Shown here: positions 14,335 to 27,000 of the stretch, piece after piece
Numbering within the stretch: position 1 is the first letter of the stretch
How the letters are laid out: each line of letters starts with the position of its first letter
NCBI RefSeq assembly: GCF_037975245.1
Contig: NC_092573.1
Location: 22,971,265 to 23,035,264 of the forward strand
DNA length: 64,000 nt
DNA from: Apostichopus japonicus
Taxonomy: Eukaryota > Echinodermata > Holothuroidea > Aspidochirotida > Stichopodidae
Direction of reading: 5' to 3'
Notes under the pieces: generated by a model
What the model was told of the DNA's origin: nothing
The model's input: the letters and a program-made list of their open reading frames with translations, nothing else
Database searches by the model: none
Made by a program: the position numbers and the translations under genes

Positions 14335-14928
14335 TTACGGGGGGGTTGGGGGGGTGAGGGGGAGTGCCACACTGGAGGGAAAGCGGAGGAAGTCTCCGGG
14401 AGCTTCAATTTCCAGAAAACAACACATGTCAGAAAGAGAAATTACTCTAAAATATCTCTGAAGTGTATCTAAAGGCCCTAGTGGTGTTCCAGGGTGCTTC
14501 AGCTGCAGTGTGGGTTTAGGAACTTCATAGCGAGTTAACAGACTTACTAACATGTATACAAGTGAGGATTTTAATTCCAAAGGCCGCGGGGTGAGGTCCC
14601 CGGAAGCTCTAGCATTTGCAGATATTTCTTGTTCTCTCGTAACGACTTCACACTGGGCACGAAGCAGGGAATAATTCAATTGACAAGTTTTGCATAGCAG
14701 TTTTGAGGGATCTGAATTTGGTCTCTCATAAAATACTATGGTTTCTGTGTACGACAATAGTGACACATCTTTGAACTTGAATCTAGCAATTTGACCATTT
14801 TGCATCGCATTTTGCGATGGGATAACGGATAAATTATTCACTACACTATTCATGTCAGAAAAAGAAAGTACTCTCAACATTCTTTGGACTGGATCTAGTG
14901 GAGAGGGGGGAGGCATGCAAGGGATCAA
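14335..14928 (-). other. 198-codon ORF (197 aa plus stop) of unknown nature with an internal repeat
   Basis: The longest ORF outside the two genes. The protein has two related blocks, PLDPVQRMLRVLSFSDM near the N-terminus and PLDTLQRYFRVISLSDM near the C-terminus, plus RASGDLTPRPLEL and EAPGDFLRFPSS as a second related pair. It ends in a proline run made by a poly-C tract. I know no such family. A diverged repeat that happens to be open, or a decayed element, is as likely as a gene; there is no flanking exon support. Confidence 0.25.
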
Positions 14929-17900
14929 CCCACAGCAATTTTAGATATTTTTTTTCTCTCACTAAGTGAAAGAGAGGAATTCAATTTTTCTGGTTGGATG
15001 GGAGCTACCAAAGACCAGTGGCTATGAAATACAATCCAGAGAAATTTACTCTGTCCAGCAAGAGGTCAGGCTTGAAGCCGGCCATCTGACTACAGTAAGT
15101 TGTAACCAGTGGTGAAATCCCTAAGGCTAAAATGTTTTGCATGGTATACATTGAGTTCTACCAATTAGTTTGGCAATGTTAAGTCAAGGTGACCATATTT
15201 TTTCCAGAAAATCTGGGGACATGTTATCGATGTTGACCTCCCACCCCCCCCCACCTCCTCCATGTTTGGTCAGTATCTATACTTTATACACCTTTAAGTC
15301 CCATTACTCATCACAACTCAATTCTTTTCATGATGTGAATTTTTAGAACGTATCATATTGTACTAGTAATATTTGAAGGTGCGTCAATTACGAAGGTGCA
15401 TCAATTATGCAGCCTTTACTATACAGCTTAATAAGGTTTGTGCTGTCTCTACAAACAGCTCTGCTAAAATTTGAAGATATTTCTAGGACAGGACATAAAA
15501 TCCTGAGACATTTCCCTGGACACATTTAACCTGGGGTATGTGAAATCCGAGGACTGCCACTGGAAATTGGGGTGTCTAGTAACCTAAGTTAAAGTTAGCT
15601 TGTGCCCAATATCTAACTCTCCTGAGGAATTTCTGTTGACTGTTCCTCGGCCTTGCACAGAGTACAAAGACTAGCCTAGTGTGCTGCGATAGGCCATACT
15701 TCAGTTTAGGCCATATGCAATAGGCCTAGGTATATGGGCCTACAGAAGGCTAGTTCTTGTTCAGCATGAACACATTGAACAGAAAACTGTAACCAGCCCT
15801 AATGGTATTGTCTAACTTCTGCTTATATAACATTTGTTGTTGTAATTCAATCACGTGTTCACCTTTCTATGTGGTACAAATGCTGGACTAGACCTACTGG
15901 GCCTAGTTCCGCGAGAAATATTTTTCCTCAGACATTACAAGGACGTGAGTGAAAACTACATCGTTCCATGCGTTGTAATTTATAGCATAATAATTATACT
16001 TACCTATCATTGCAGTGGTCATACTGCTCCTTTTGATTGAAAGCTTTTACCAGTATGTTGGCATCAAACTTTTAAACTAGTGAGACTGGATGTAATCTTG
16101 CCGGTATCGTACGCGCGGGTGTAATGGTGTAACAAGGCAACCATTGACTGACTAGTCTGCTGGTAGTGATAGGTAACACCTTGGTATTCAATCTGTTTTT
16201 ACTTAGTGACCCCAATTTCCATCTTCATCATCTTGGCGCGACTCTCCAGTGGCACATGTTGTGGCCTAGTGAAAGAGTTTACGGGCAGGAAATACCCCAA
16301 CCCTTTGCAATATTGTCTTGTATAAGACTTTTTTTTTAGATTAGTTGTAGCTTTTGAAGTATTGTAAACTTCCACCATTTTTTCCCCACAAATATCGCAA
16401 TTTTTTCTTCTTTCAAAGTTTATCAAGGCTTTTCAAAAGCTTATCTTGCCCCAGTATTTATGGGGTTCATATTCCGATGAAAGACAATGTAACACCTACA
16501 AGGATCACAATGGGTTTTATGTGATGTCATCATGCTGTCAGGAAATATTTTGATTGATTAGCCCTTCAAATGTGATGCTTTTGGAATAATTGCTTTGCTC
16601 TAAATGTTTGCTGTGAATATTCTCTTCATTAAGTATTTCATCACTCTGCAACTTTTATGGAATAAAATTATTTTCCTCAGTGGGTGATTTGTAAAAAAAA
16701 TATACATAAATATTTAAAAACTTATTTTAGCCAGTTTAGTAACTCTGTACTGTTGTCAAATGCTTTCATTGATTTTTTTCCACAATACAAAATGATATCA
16801 GGATATGGATTTCACCTATAGATGAAGAAAAATGGCCAGAAAGTTTTATTTTAACCAATGAATATCCCCTTTAAGTGTTAGGTTATTTCCAGAAGTGTTA
16901 ACAATAGAGCTGAGAGGAGAAACTTTTTAGAATTGGTAGCAAAATGTTGACTAAAGTTTTGGCCATGATTGTTATTTGAAATTCTTGACACTGGACATGT
17001 TGGCTGGGGGTGGGGGAGAAGGGGGTGGAAATAATCACTGTTAAGATCCTCAGTTTCCTGACACTTTTAAATGCAAATATAACACAGTAAGCAAATTTTT
17101 GTGGCTACACAACTTTATTACACAGCAGAGCTAGAAAACATTTGTATCCCTTTGATAAGATGGATGCCAAATTTGACAAAGTGTCATATTCCACAGTACT
17201 GCAACACCAGGCCATCAGATCCAATTCATTACCCTCTTGTCTCTACCCATCAGCTTGACCAATGATCAATTCGGTGAACTGTTGGGCAAATTAAAATCTC
17301 ACTTTTTATCATCTGCCCTGACATGCAAGCATAGATGAACCGAGATGAAACAGATGTACGACTGGGCTAAAATGAAACAGATGACCGTTTTAAAATAATC
17401 AGGCCTGTTTAGGAAATCTTTGGCAGAATGGAATGGACTGAACCAAGTAAGATTTACAAACACTGTCAGAATCAAACAAACAAAATGAATGCATAGGTTA
17501 CTTAATAGTGTTGAGGTTACAAGATAAGATACCATATTCCCCATCCCTACAGCTGGGAAAAGGAAATAAAAAAATAACTATTGGGATTGGTTTGATGGAA
17601 GTGGAACCTTGCTCTGACGTAAGCAAATAACAACACTGGACAGGTAGACTCCATACAACCCACTAAATTCCTTAGAGCATACAAAAACACCAATAAATCC
17701 ATTTTGCATAGGCGGCTTTCAATTTGCAGTCCGGGCAAAATTGTCCTTCACACATAAAGTACAATTTGCATAAGAACCCTGAAAAGCCTGAAGAGCTAGC
17801 TCTACAATACTGATTGGATACAGATTTCTGGTTTTTTGCTTGACAACCACCAAAACCATGCTATCAGCAAAAGTAAATGATGCATTAAATTTATACTGTT

Positions 17901-18160
17901 ATCAACAATAAACCCTGATCGAACTAAGAAAGCTTAAGGAGAGGCTACATGACTGCCTCTCTCTGATTGGCTAAGGCACTTCTTCCACTGGGGAAGGAAA
18001 ACACAAGGTATGTATATGGCACACAGAAGACTGTCACTTAAGAGATACAATATGTTGGGATTCCTTACATTGCCTGACTGAAAAATGTGAAACAAACTCA
18101 GATCTCTCTAAAGTTGCTACAGTATTGACCTAATGACGTTTTGGGTTTACTCTTCTTCAC
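14929..18160. other. Non-coding stretch, no gene recognised
   Basis: Short ORFs only. 16440-16875 has the look of an old repeat (AT-rich, ending CCCCTTTAAG) but I could not define ends. Confidence 0.45.
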
Positions 18161-18513
18161 TTAAAGGGTGTGAAGGCTTGCGCAAAAAGAAACGTCTCAT
18201 GCCGGTAATCTGACCTAGTTTCGACTGAGGTGTCACAAAGTGTTAGACACCACCATCGATCCCATACAAATACCCACACAGCTTGCTAACGTCGGTAATT
18301 AGACACTAGTGTACAGTCACTACATGCAGCTACGGTCAATACCCATAACACAGTGTACATAACAGCGATGGACATCTGAGGTCTAGATAAAAGATAACAA
18401 GGTATCACGTTTCATTACTGTACTGCCTGTATTTTGTAGCGACAAGAAGAAAACTTCACTCGCAAGCAACGGAAAGTTAACTTTTTCACAGGGCGAGTCT
18501 TCAATGCCTTTAA
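18161..18513. mobile_element. TTAA-bounded dispersed repeat, copy 2
   Basis: Second, longer copy (353 bp) of the element at 6313, in the same orientation. The two copies have different internal deletions, so each derives from a longer parent rather than one from the other. The ends TTAAAGGGTGTGAAGGC and (inverted) TTAAAGGCATTGAAGAC agree at 13 of 17 positions. Confidence 0.75.
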
Positions 18514-21036
18514 TGAATGACAAACTCTGTGATCAATCACTAGGTACCTTGCAGGTCTAGTTTGTAGATCTCCCGTGGTGAATACTTGAGAGGATGTTGA
18601 TCATTTTCATCAGTACCATCACAGTTGACACAAAAGTCCCATCTCATGTTGATACACTTCACAACACCCCTCCCCCCCCCCAACTCTTTTAATACCATGA
18701 TTCAAAGGGGCAACCATCCCCCTTTCCCCTATGGAACAAATTTTCCTTGCTACTCCCCAAGAATAGCACTGACACATATCATCTCCTTTCATTAATTGGT
18801 TTGCAGTTTTGGGAATTGATTACAAGCTCTTTGCTGGTTGAAATAAATATAAATTTAGCTAAAGTCTACAAAACCACCCCGAAAGTAAGCTACAACGTAA
18901 GCAACATAAACATAAAATACCACCAAAAAAAATTACTAGATCCTACATATTTCAGATTTCAACATCCATGACTTGCTAAATGCAATTGGCCTGAAAAATG
19001 GAAAGCAGGCAAAGATTTTTTATTGTTTTATATGTCTTAATCTTGAATTTTATTGATCTCTAGATCTTCTTACTCTTTTCATCGAGCATAAAATTTGGTT
19101 ATATTTTATACTTGCAATAAAATGATGAAGTCAAACCTCAATAAACTCTTTCCCAGAAATGGATTAAAGAAACACATCCACATATTATTCCACATGCTTC
19201 TTTACAGATCTTTGTTAACAATCCAATAAAAATTTCAGAGATGATAAAAAGTATGAGAGACATTTCCTACCAAAATGGTGGAAATGTTTCATTTCATAAG
19301 TTACTTTCTTTGCCCACTGTAATTTTGATCAGTGCCTTCCCAGAAACCAAATCCCAGACCCAACATTTGTTTTGGTTCTATGTTTACTTTGAAGCATGTT
19401 ACAATCATTAAAAAAATAAAAACTCTAATGCAAGTTTATAAACTAATAAAATATAGATTCAATTTTAGCACAAACCCACAGATCAATAGCTTCTAAGGAT
19501 GTTAGCCTAATTAACCACAGACAGAGCTGATTAACGTGCGTTGTGAGCGAAATGAAAAACTATTAACCCGTGGGCAATGAACATGGCAAGCCAAACTCCA
19601 GCGACACCATGACAACAAGTTTTTAACCCTTATCATGGAAAACAAAGAAATCAGAAAAAAAATCTGTCTGGAAGAGGGGCTGTGGCAAGATGCACATTTC
19701 TGTAGCTCAACCAAAATGTCTGCCCATTCACTTTCAAAGTTTTTATTTTTTAATAATATCATGAAAATGTGACCAAATCATACCCACTACTTTGGGAGGA
19801 TAACTGTTTGTAAAGTAGAGAGATGCCAGACACCGAAGAAGAGGAACGCAATCTCAGCCATGCTTTCAAAACTTACCACAAAATTTTTTGTGAGCTTTCG
19901 GAAATTTTGTTTTATAAGCGCTTGTACCACGTGTGGCAAATGTTCACTCACTCTCTAACGAAAACGGTGTCTGAAAACATTTACTTATGGAAGTCTCCAA
20001 ATATTTACGATCCACATTTTCTTTTACTAGACTGGTGAAGTGATGACGACCTATGAGTTATTAAATAACACATATTGACCAAACTAGGCTATAAAGTTAA
20101 CAAATGTTCATAACAAACTTAGATTGCTCTTAGATTGCTATTACCAAATTATATCATCAAATTCACATGGACTGGTTTTTTTTTCCCCTATTTAGTCAGT
20201 GTTGCTTCTTGCTCCATTTTATTTATTTTTTTTTTTGTGGACACGTTCTGCTGAGCCCAAGGAAAACCAATCGTTAACTTTCAGCCCCCCCATTCTTAAC
20301 TGGTCTTAGCAGTGGTTATTATCCCGTTTACATTGTGATATACCCTCAGAGAAGTAGGCCGAAAAACACAGGTGATATACAATAATCAGATTTAACGACA
20401 AAACTAAAATAATTGTCTCTCCCTCCTCCCACAACCATGATGAAACATCTTCTTTGCCTGTGCATCTTAAAACGATTTATTACACTTAACTGTTCTGCTA
20501 AAGAAAATTCAGACAAATACCCTGCAATTTGAAAAATGAATTTTTCCTATTCTTTTAATTTTTTTTTTTCACCCAAAATGTCCCTAATCAAATCTGGTAA
20601 TTTTCCCCACAAGAACTGACAAGAAATGCCGGATATTGTCTACCTAACCGGCAAACATTCATTGATGAATATTATGTTGTTGTTCTTGTATTAATATTAA
20701 TTTACAAATCTTGTGACTTTGAAAGTTGCTGGAGATGATAAAAAAAAAACATCATTCTTAAGATTTTTCACTTTTTAAAATATCTCACACTAGAATTGTT
20801 ACCTTTTTAAAGACTTTAACAATCATAAACAAGTGGTGGCAAAAAAAAAAAAGCAACAAAAGGTACAAAATGAAAAAGAAAGGAATAGTAATTGTGTAAG
20901 GCAAAGGACCCACAACAGCGAGGAGAGAAATCTAATGAGCATAGACATACTACAGGATGATACAAAAAGAAAAGGTATAAAATCAGAAAATTGAATATTC
21001 ATTATTCATGAGGTCACATGGTGAGGTCACATGGTC
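18514..21036 (-). other. Lamin 3' flank including the probable 3' UTR
   Basis: Sequence after the lamin stop codon. The part nearest the gene (about 20470-21036) is the most likely 3' UTR, given the AATAAA at 20476. Further left are only short ORFs and T/A runs. Confidence 0.45.
20476..20481 (-). terminator. Candidate lamin poly(A) signal AATAAA
   Basis: AATAAA on the minus strand about 560 bases after the lamin stop codon. Other TTTATT occurrences on the plus strand (for example at 20222-20227) are further downstream candidates. Choice of site cannot be settled from sequence alone. Confidence 0.35.
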
Positions 21037-21072
21037 TCACATGATGGCACATCTCTTCTCTTCAGGATCACC
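21037..21072 (-). CDS. LMNB1: Lamin exon 10: terminal CaaX exon
   Basis: Codes the last eleven residues [11 protein letters not shown] and a TGA stop. The acceptor ATTTGCAG directly precedes GGT GAT CCT. CAIM is a farnesylation-type CaaX box, the same as in human lamin B1; in the family the Cys is farnesylated, -AIM removed and the end methylated, which anchors B-type lamins to the inner membrane. The exon is too short to be found by ORF length and was located from the expected HQQ|G junction and phase. Confidence 0.93.
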   Translation of the reverse strand, partial: GDPEEKRCAIM

Positions 21073-24000
21073 CTGCAAATGAGAAAGGAGAAAAGAATTT
21101 GTGACGAATTGTAATTTAAAAAAAAAAACTTTAATACAGAATTCTGTTTCACGTTTGGCCTTGTTGATGATTAAAAGAAGCAAAGAGGTCAAAAACACAC
21201 CTGGTGTAGATCTCTAGATCATAGTGCAATATTTACGGCAGCCATTTTTTCCTTCTTAGTTTGAGTTTGACACTGAAATACTACAACAATATAGTGTCTA
21301 GGTTTGACTAGTCATGCTTGACTTTCAAGGTATGATTGCAAAAGGTCAAAAATTTTGATAATCCATTGTTGCTTGTGTACATGCTATTGATGAGAAAAAA
21401 TGTGTCTGGGAGACGAAATGTTAAGAATCATTCAAAAGTATTATCAATTTAATAAATGTTGGGAACAATGAAATCATTCACTACTGGCTCATAAGCCACA
21501 CCTTGTGACCAGGTGGGGGGTGTCCTACTGTGCTCAATTGCCCCCCCAAAAAATGAAAAAATATTAAGAAAACCTGGTGAGTTTGGTTTCAATTGTTGAT
21601 AGAATGCAGAAAGTTGTCTAGATGCAGCGGGCCAAATTTCATGGATTATAAAACACCTTCAGTTCGTTATGATCATAAGCTAAGTAGTGGAAATATTCTG
21701 TACCACTGATAAGGAAGTTTATCATTCCAGCAGCATCAGATAGGTAGAAACAGGTATTGTTGTGGTCCAATCAAGCGGACGACAATAAAAATGATCGCTC
21801 AAGCCCTGATGCCTATATGCAAATTAGGGGCAAGAGTTGTCAGGCCTTTATTAAGTGTTGACAGAGTAGCAGAGTTTATACTTCTATACATATTCATATT
21901 TATTCTACGATACACATTATTTGTGACATAAATACAACAGACTACATCGCCATAGAAACGAGACCGAAATGTTGTGATCAAACACAATAAGTGAGATGAA
22001 GATAAATGAGATGAAGATAAGTGATATGAAACCAAAATGTTGCTTTTGCAGTTTGCACCAAAAAAAAAGAAAAAAAATCCCCATCTTGCTTAGGGTTCCT
22101 TTTCAGTTTTTCTTTCTAAAAAGCATAACAAACAATTTACATGCTAGTAAAGATAATCAAAATAAATGGTGTTTTTGAAACTAAGGGGAACTGAAGCTTC
22201 AAAAAAAAACGCAATTCTTTTTACAAAAGTGTACAGAGACAGAGTTCAGGGATCCACTTAAAAAACTTGTCCCTCCCAAAAAAAGAGGGTCAGGAAATTT
22301 GAGTTACATTTGAGCAAATTTTGAGTAAACAAAAATTCCTTGTATATTTGAAATAAAAAGTGTTGTTTCAAACTCTGTTGTGAAAATAGAATTTGTTCAG
22401 AGGGCTTGAAATAACAGGCAGCAAACTAGTCATATTCAAGTGAGAAAAAAAGGTGAAATCTTTTTTTCTTAAGTAATTTTCCTGTTCCCCACTCCCCCCC
22501 CTTTTTTTTTTACATCTGTTACCATTAGCCATTTTCCATGCTTGACTTGGAACACTTGTATAAAATGCAAACATAAAATTATCAAAAAGAGATTCGATAA
22601 GTACACATATATTTGCATGCACCCAGAGCAAGGCCATGAACAAAAAACAGGTCTGTCCATAGCTGTGGTTGACCACTCCATTTCATGAAGACACAACACT
22701 GACTTTCAGTTCATGTGACAACTCCCCATGTAACCGAGTATTCAGATCTCACTTTTCTCCTCCTTGATGAAATATGGAAAGCTTGCTTGTCACATTGAGA
22801 AATTCCGTACATATGAAGACGGATATTTGAGGAAGACATTCCAACACACACAATTGACATAACTCTGCTTATTTGGGATACAAGAAAGAGGGTCTTCTCC
22901 CATAACGCCATCCCTCTATCTCTACCTGATGCCATCCACACGCACTGTTCACGACTTGTATCGTGAACAGTGTTGTAGCCAGGAGAAAGTGAGTGCTGGC
23001 TAATTTGAAGAGAGTGGACGTGAACGCTGAGCATTTGATAACGAGAGGTTTACGAAACAAAAACTCAATTGCTCATGGACCACAAAAATGGCAAGAAAGT
23101 AGACTGCCTACCACAGTCTATAAAAATAAATGAAAAAGCAGAGTACAAAGGCGTATGTGCTATTGTTACGTTCATGATATGTGCACGTGCAGGGCATTCT
23201 TTTCTTTTTTTTAGTTTTATTAAACTGATATTTGGCTTCTTTTGTTTTGATTTTTGATTTATTGAAGGCACAACTTGACATAGCCCTGACCTGCTGGTGA
23301 AATAACTCTTCTTTGCCCACCTCAAGATCCGTTAATGGGTAGGTAGTGTCTTCGTACTGCACCACTTCACGGAGTAGATTACGGCTCGCCATCACCTGCA
23401 AGAAATGGGCAGATGGGGGACGATATTATGGCATTTGAACGGCACCATCATATAAATGGACCATGATCAGCAAGTGTAATCATGGATTGCGAGTGAAATT
23501 AGAAACAGGTGACAAGAACGGACAATGGTAATTGAAACGGTCCAAAATGTATCTTATCTTACAAGTAGATGTTTTCCTATTTTTGATGGTATCCTGCCCT
23601 TCCCCCCACCCCCCACCCAAGACTCCATTGTACAGTGGGTCCCCAGAGCACTTGGATAACCCTTTAGCCTTGTCCCTGGTCTACCACCCTCCAAAAGACC
23701 ATGAAATGCTCAAGTGGCAGATGAGTGGATGGGGGGGGAGGCCTAACCTTTCAACCTGGCAGCACATTATCTGCTGCGTAACCTAAACCTATCCGTTTCG
23801 AAACACAGTTGCGCCGATCTTGCAAGAAACACTTTTCCTATTGGCATGACCATTCCCTTCACATTTGATAGCAATACATGGAAATGGACTATTTTTTGTC
23901 TTTAATGCTTGTATCTGAATATGTCAGTAACTTTTCTAAAGTTTTTTTAACTTCTGCTGTGACGATAAATGACAGGCTGATCATGTGGTTTCCCAGTATA

Positions 24001-27000
24001 GACGATGGGCTGGCTATGGGTTAATAACTTTCACACACGACGACCCAGCTGCTGCTTTAAACAGCTCTTCTGTCTCACCTCGCCAGACGCATCTATCAGG
24101 GTAGTATTGATCTTCTCTCCTACACCCCAAGATTCAACGTTCTTGCCGACGATGTCCGTTGGAAGATCCTGCTTCTCGCCGGAACCAGTGGACCAGACGG
24201 TGACCTCGGCTCCTCCCTTCAGGACGTACTTGCTGGTGAATTTGTACGTCGCCTCGTCCCCGCCGTCGACGGAGCGCTTCAGGACCCATCCTCCTAGCGG
24301 TTGGTCCTTTTGAAAGAAGAAGATGATGAGACGATGACGATAGCCTCTTTCAGAAAAATATCGACGGATGATGGAAAATGAATAAACGACACAGCATGAA
24401 ATGTCAGAGTACACAGGAGGACATAGCAAGAAAAGAAACCTATCATGAGACCTGAAAAAGCTGGAAAAAATTGCAAAAAAATATTGCAATTGTTTTCAGA
24501 CTGATGAAATTTGAACACAAAATTCTCCTTGTTACTTCTGCTTGTTATCAATCTTCTTTTTTTTTGGTTGAAAGAGAAGAAGAAATATTTACAGTTTCGG
24601 AAGTATTGTGCAACTTGATGTACTCTCCTTCTGGGTCGCTGTCCTCAATGGCAACCACTCCCGCCGCCGTGGAGCTGTGGACGGTGCTGCGGGTGTCCTC
24701 CACCCTGCGGCGCTTCTGTCCTCGACGCTGGCTACGATCTGGCCCCTTGGTCTTCTGTTTCTTTGGGGTCTTCTTCTGAGCCGGTGGGGTCGAATCGATG
24801 CGTAGTCTGTGAGCAAATGCAAGAAAGACAGGGTCCAAAAAAACTGCATGGCGATGTCGAGCAGACAGCCGATCGGGGCATAGTGATTCCTTGCAATGTT
24901 TCGTAGGGGAAAAAATCGACCGGCGAATCTGCGCACAAGACTATAATTGGTATCTAGCAATCGGCAAATGTGGATCTAGTTCATTCTTTTCAAGCTTCAT
25001 TTCCCCCCCCCCCTATCTTTTCTTCATTAATCTGTTGTGTATACTGTGTATTAAAGATTGTAATGCAGTAATGGTACATAGAAGCATAATACTAAGAGAG
25101 AACAATCTATCAGAAAAGGAAATACCCTAAACCTCCCAAACCTGTGACACACAAAATGTAAAAAAAAAAATACTGAATGTGATATTTTAAAAATTTTGCA
25201 TTTCAAGCTTTGGCTCCTATGGAGGGGGAGGGGGGGTGAAGGGGGACACTCACCGGGTTTCCTCGCCTTCCAGGAGTTTACGATAAGTTGTGATTTCGGC
25301 ATCGAGAGTCAGTTTGATGTTCATGAGCTCCTGGTACATCTTTAACTGTTCAGCCATAGCTTCACGCATGTTCTGCAGCTCCTTGTCCCGGTTATCCAAA
25401 GCCTCTCGGTGGATCTCATGCTCGATTCGCATCTGCTTCTCCAGATCTTTGATACGGGCAACCAAGGCATCGTTCTGTCATGAGGACGGAGAGCAATGAA
25501 AGTTATTAAGTCAACATCCCCATTTTTTAGTGGAGCCATTTTGCTTTGTCATGGCTGTATTGTGGGGGATGCAGATGAGTATTTCATTTAGAAATGTTCT
25601 TACATGGTTTCCTTTTTATATATCTGAAATCTGAAAAATATAGTCAAATCCGATGTCAGGAAAAATGCTGTAAAATACGGCCTAAATTTGTTGATTATTT
25701 TTTTGAAAATTTTGAGCATTAAGATAAAAGCGTAATGATCTCGTGATCCACATCCACCTGTGACATCATTATGATGATAAACATGCACTGAGCTCTGATT
25801 ACTGTACTGTAAAGCGATTAAGTCAGTATGAACATGTACATGTTGTAAACGGGCTCACACGATGTGTTGTTTGTGTATTGTTACGAAGTGTGCGTCATGT
25901 AAAGTTGCAGTGCTACTGCGCGTGTGCGTGTTTGTGCGAGTGTGCGTGCGTGCGTGAGTATGTGTTTGAAATTTGTTGTTTTCGTTGGTTCTGTCTTTAC
26001 GGTCATTTACCGTAATTTGAGTTCAGTCGATATCAAGAACGTATTGAAGCAAGAAGTATTTTCCAGTGTTAAGCCAAAGATTTAATGTAAGTTGTGTTTT
26101 TATTGATATAACGTTGTATATAAATTTGTTGCATACATGATTATTTATTCTGTATGATTTGGATTTATGTATTTATTCTTCAATAATTGACTTATTCATT
26201 AATCGATTTCCTGATTGTTTAATTACAAACGTATGTTTCGTTTTTATTTGTTTAGTTACCAGATTAACAGATTAGCAGATTACCATGCAGATAGTTACCA
26301 GATATCAAAGCTAATAAACCACGAATCGACTCATTACATCTGCGTTGAATAATCTTTGGATTACAGGAATACGGAATAAAGAAATCTTTATTGATTTACA
26401 CATGTAACAAATTGAAATGTACCGCAGTAACTAGCCGGAAAAGGGACAATAACCTCTCGTCCACTTTTGAACGTAAACGCCGATCAGGAAGAGTGAGATC
26501 AAAATGACTGTGTGAGACGTCTGTGATGTCTGAAAGTGTGTAAGCTCGAGCGCCAAACGTCGTGTCGGTAGCCTATTACTTACAGTATTGCACACAGATT
26601 GCCACAAGCTCACTGCTGTATATGAACATCCCCCCCCCCACCCTCAAGAGCAGAATAAGTTCTGTTTAATCTAGGAGATGACAGAATGAAAAAGCTTTGA
26701 GCTCACACCCTTACAAACCTTCTTGACAATGGCTACTGACAAATGAGAATAATCCCAGAAAAAAAACATGAGACAATTTGTAACGTCGGACAAAGAACTT
26801 TCAACTTGTGATCATTTTTTTATTGCAAGTGATTAACAAGCTGCTTGTACTGCCATGGATTTCACTACTCATACGTTGACCTTTAACACAAGCAGTGGCA
26901 TCTACCTACCACTTTCCATCTGTAAAAATGCACATAGGAATTTCAAATGAGAATTGGAAGAAAGAAAAAAAAATGAATTTTCAAACCAGAATGCACAAAT

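Noticed and set aside
24031-24489. 152-codon minus-strand ORF
   Set aside because: It is lamin exon 8 plus intron read-through on both sides; the acceptor at 24306/24307 and donor at 24079 define the coding part.
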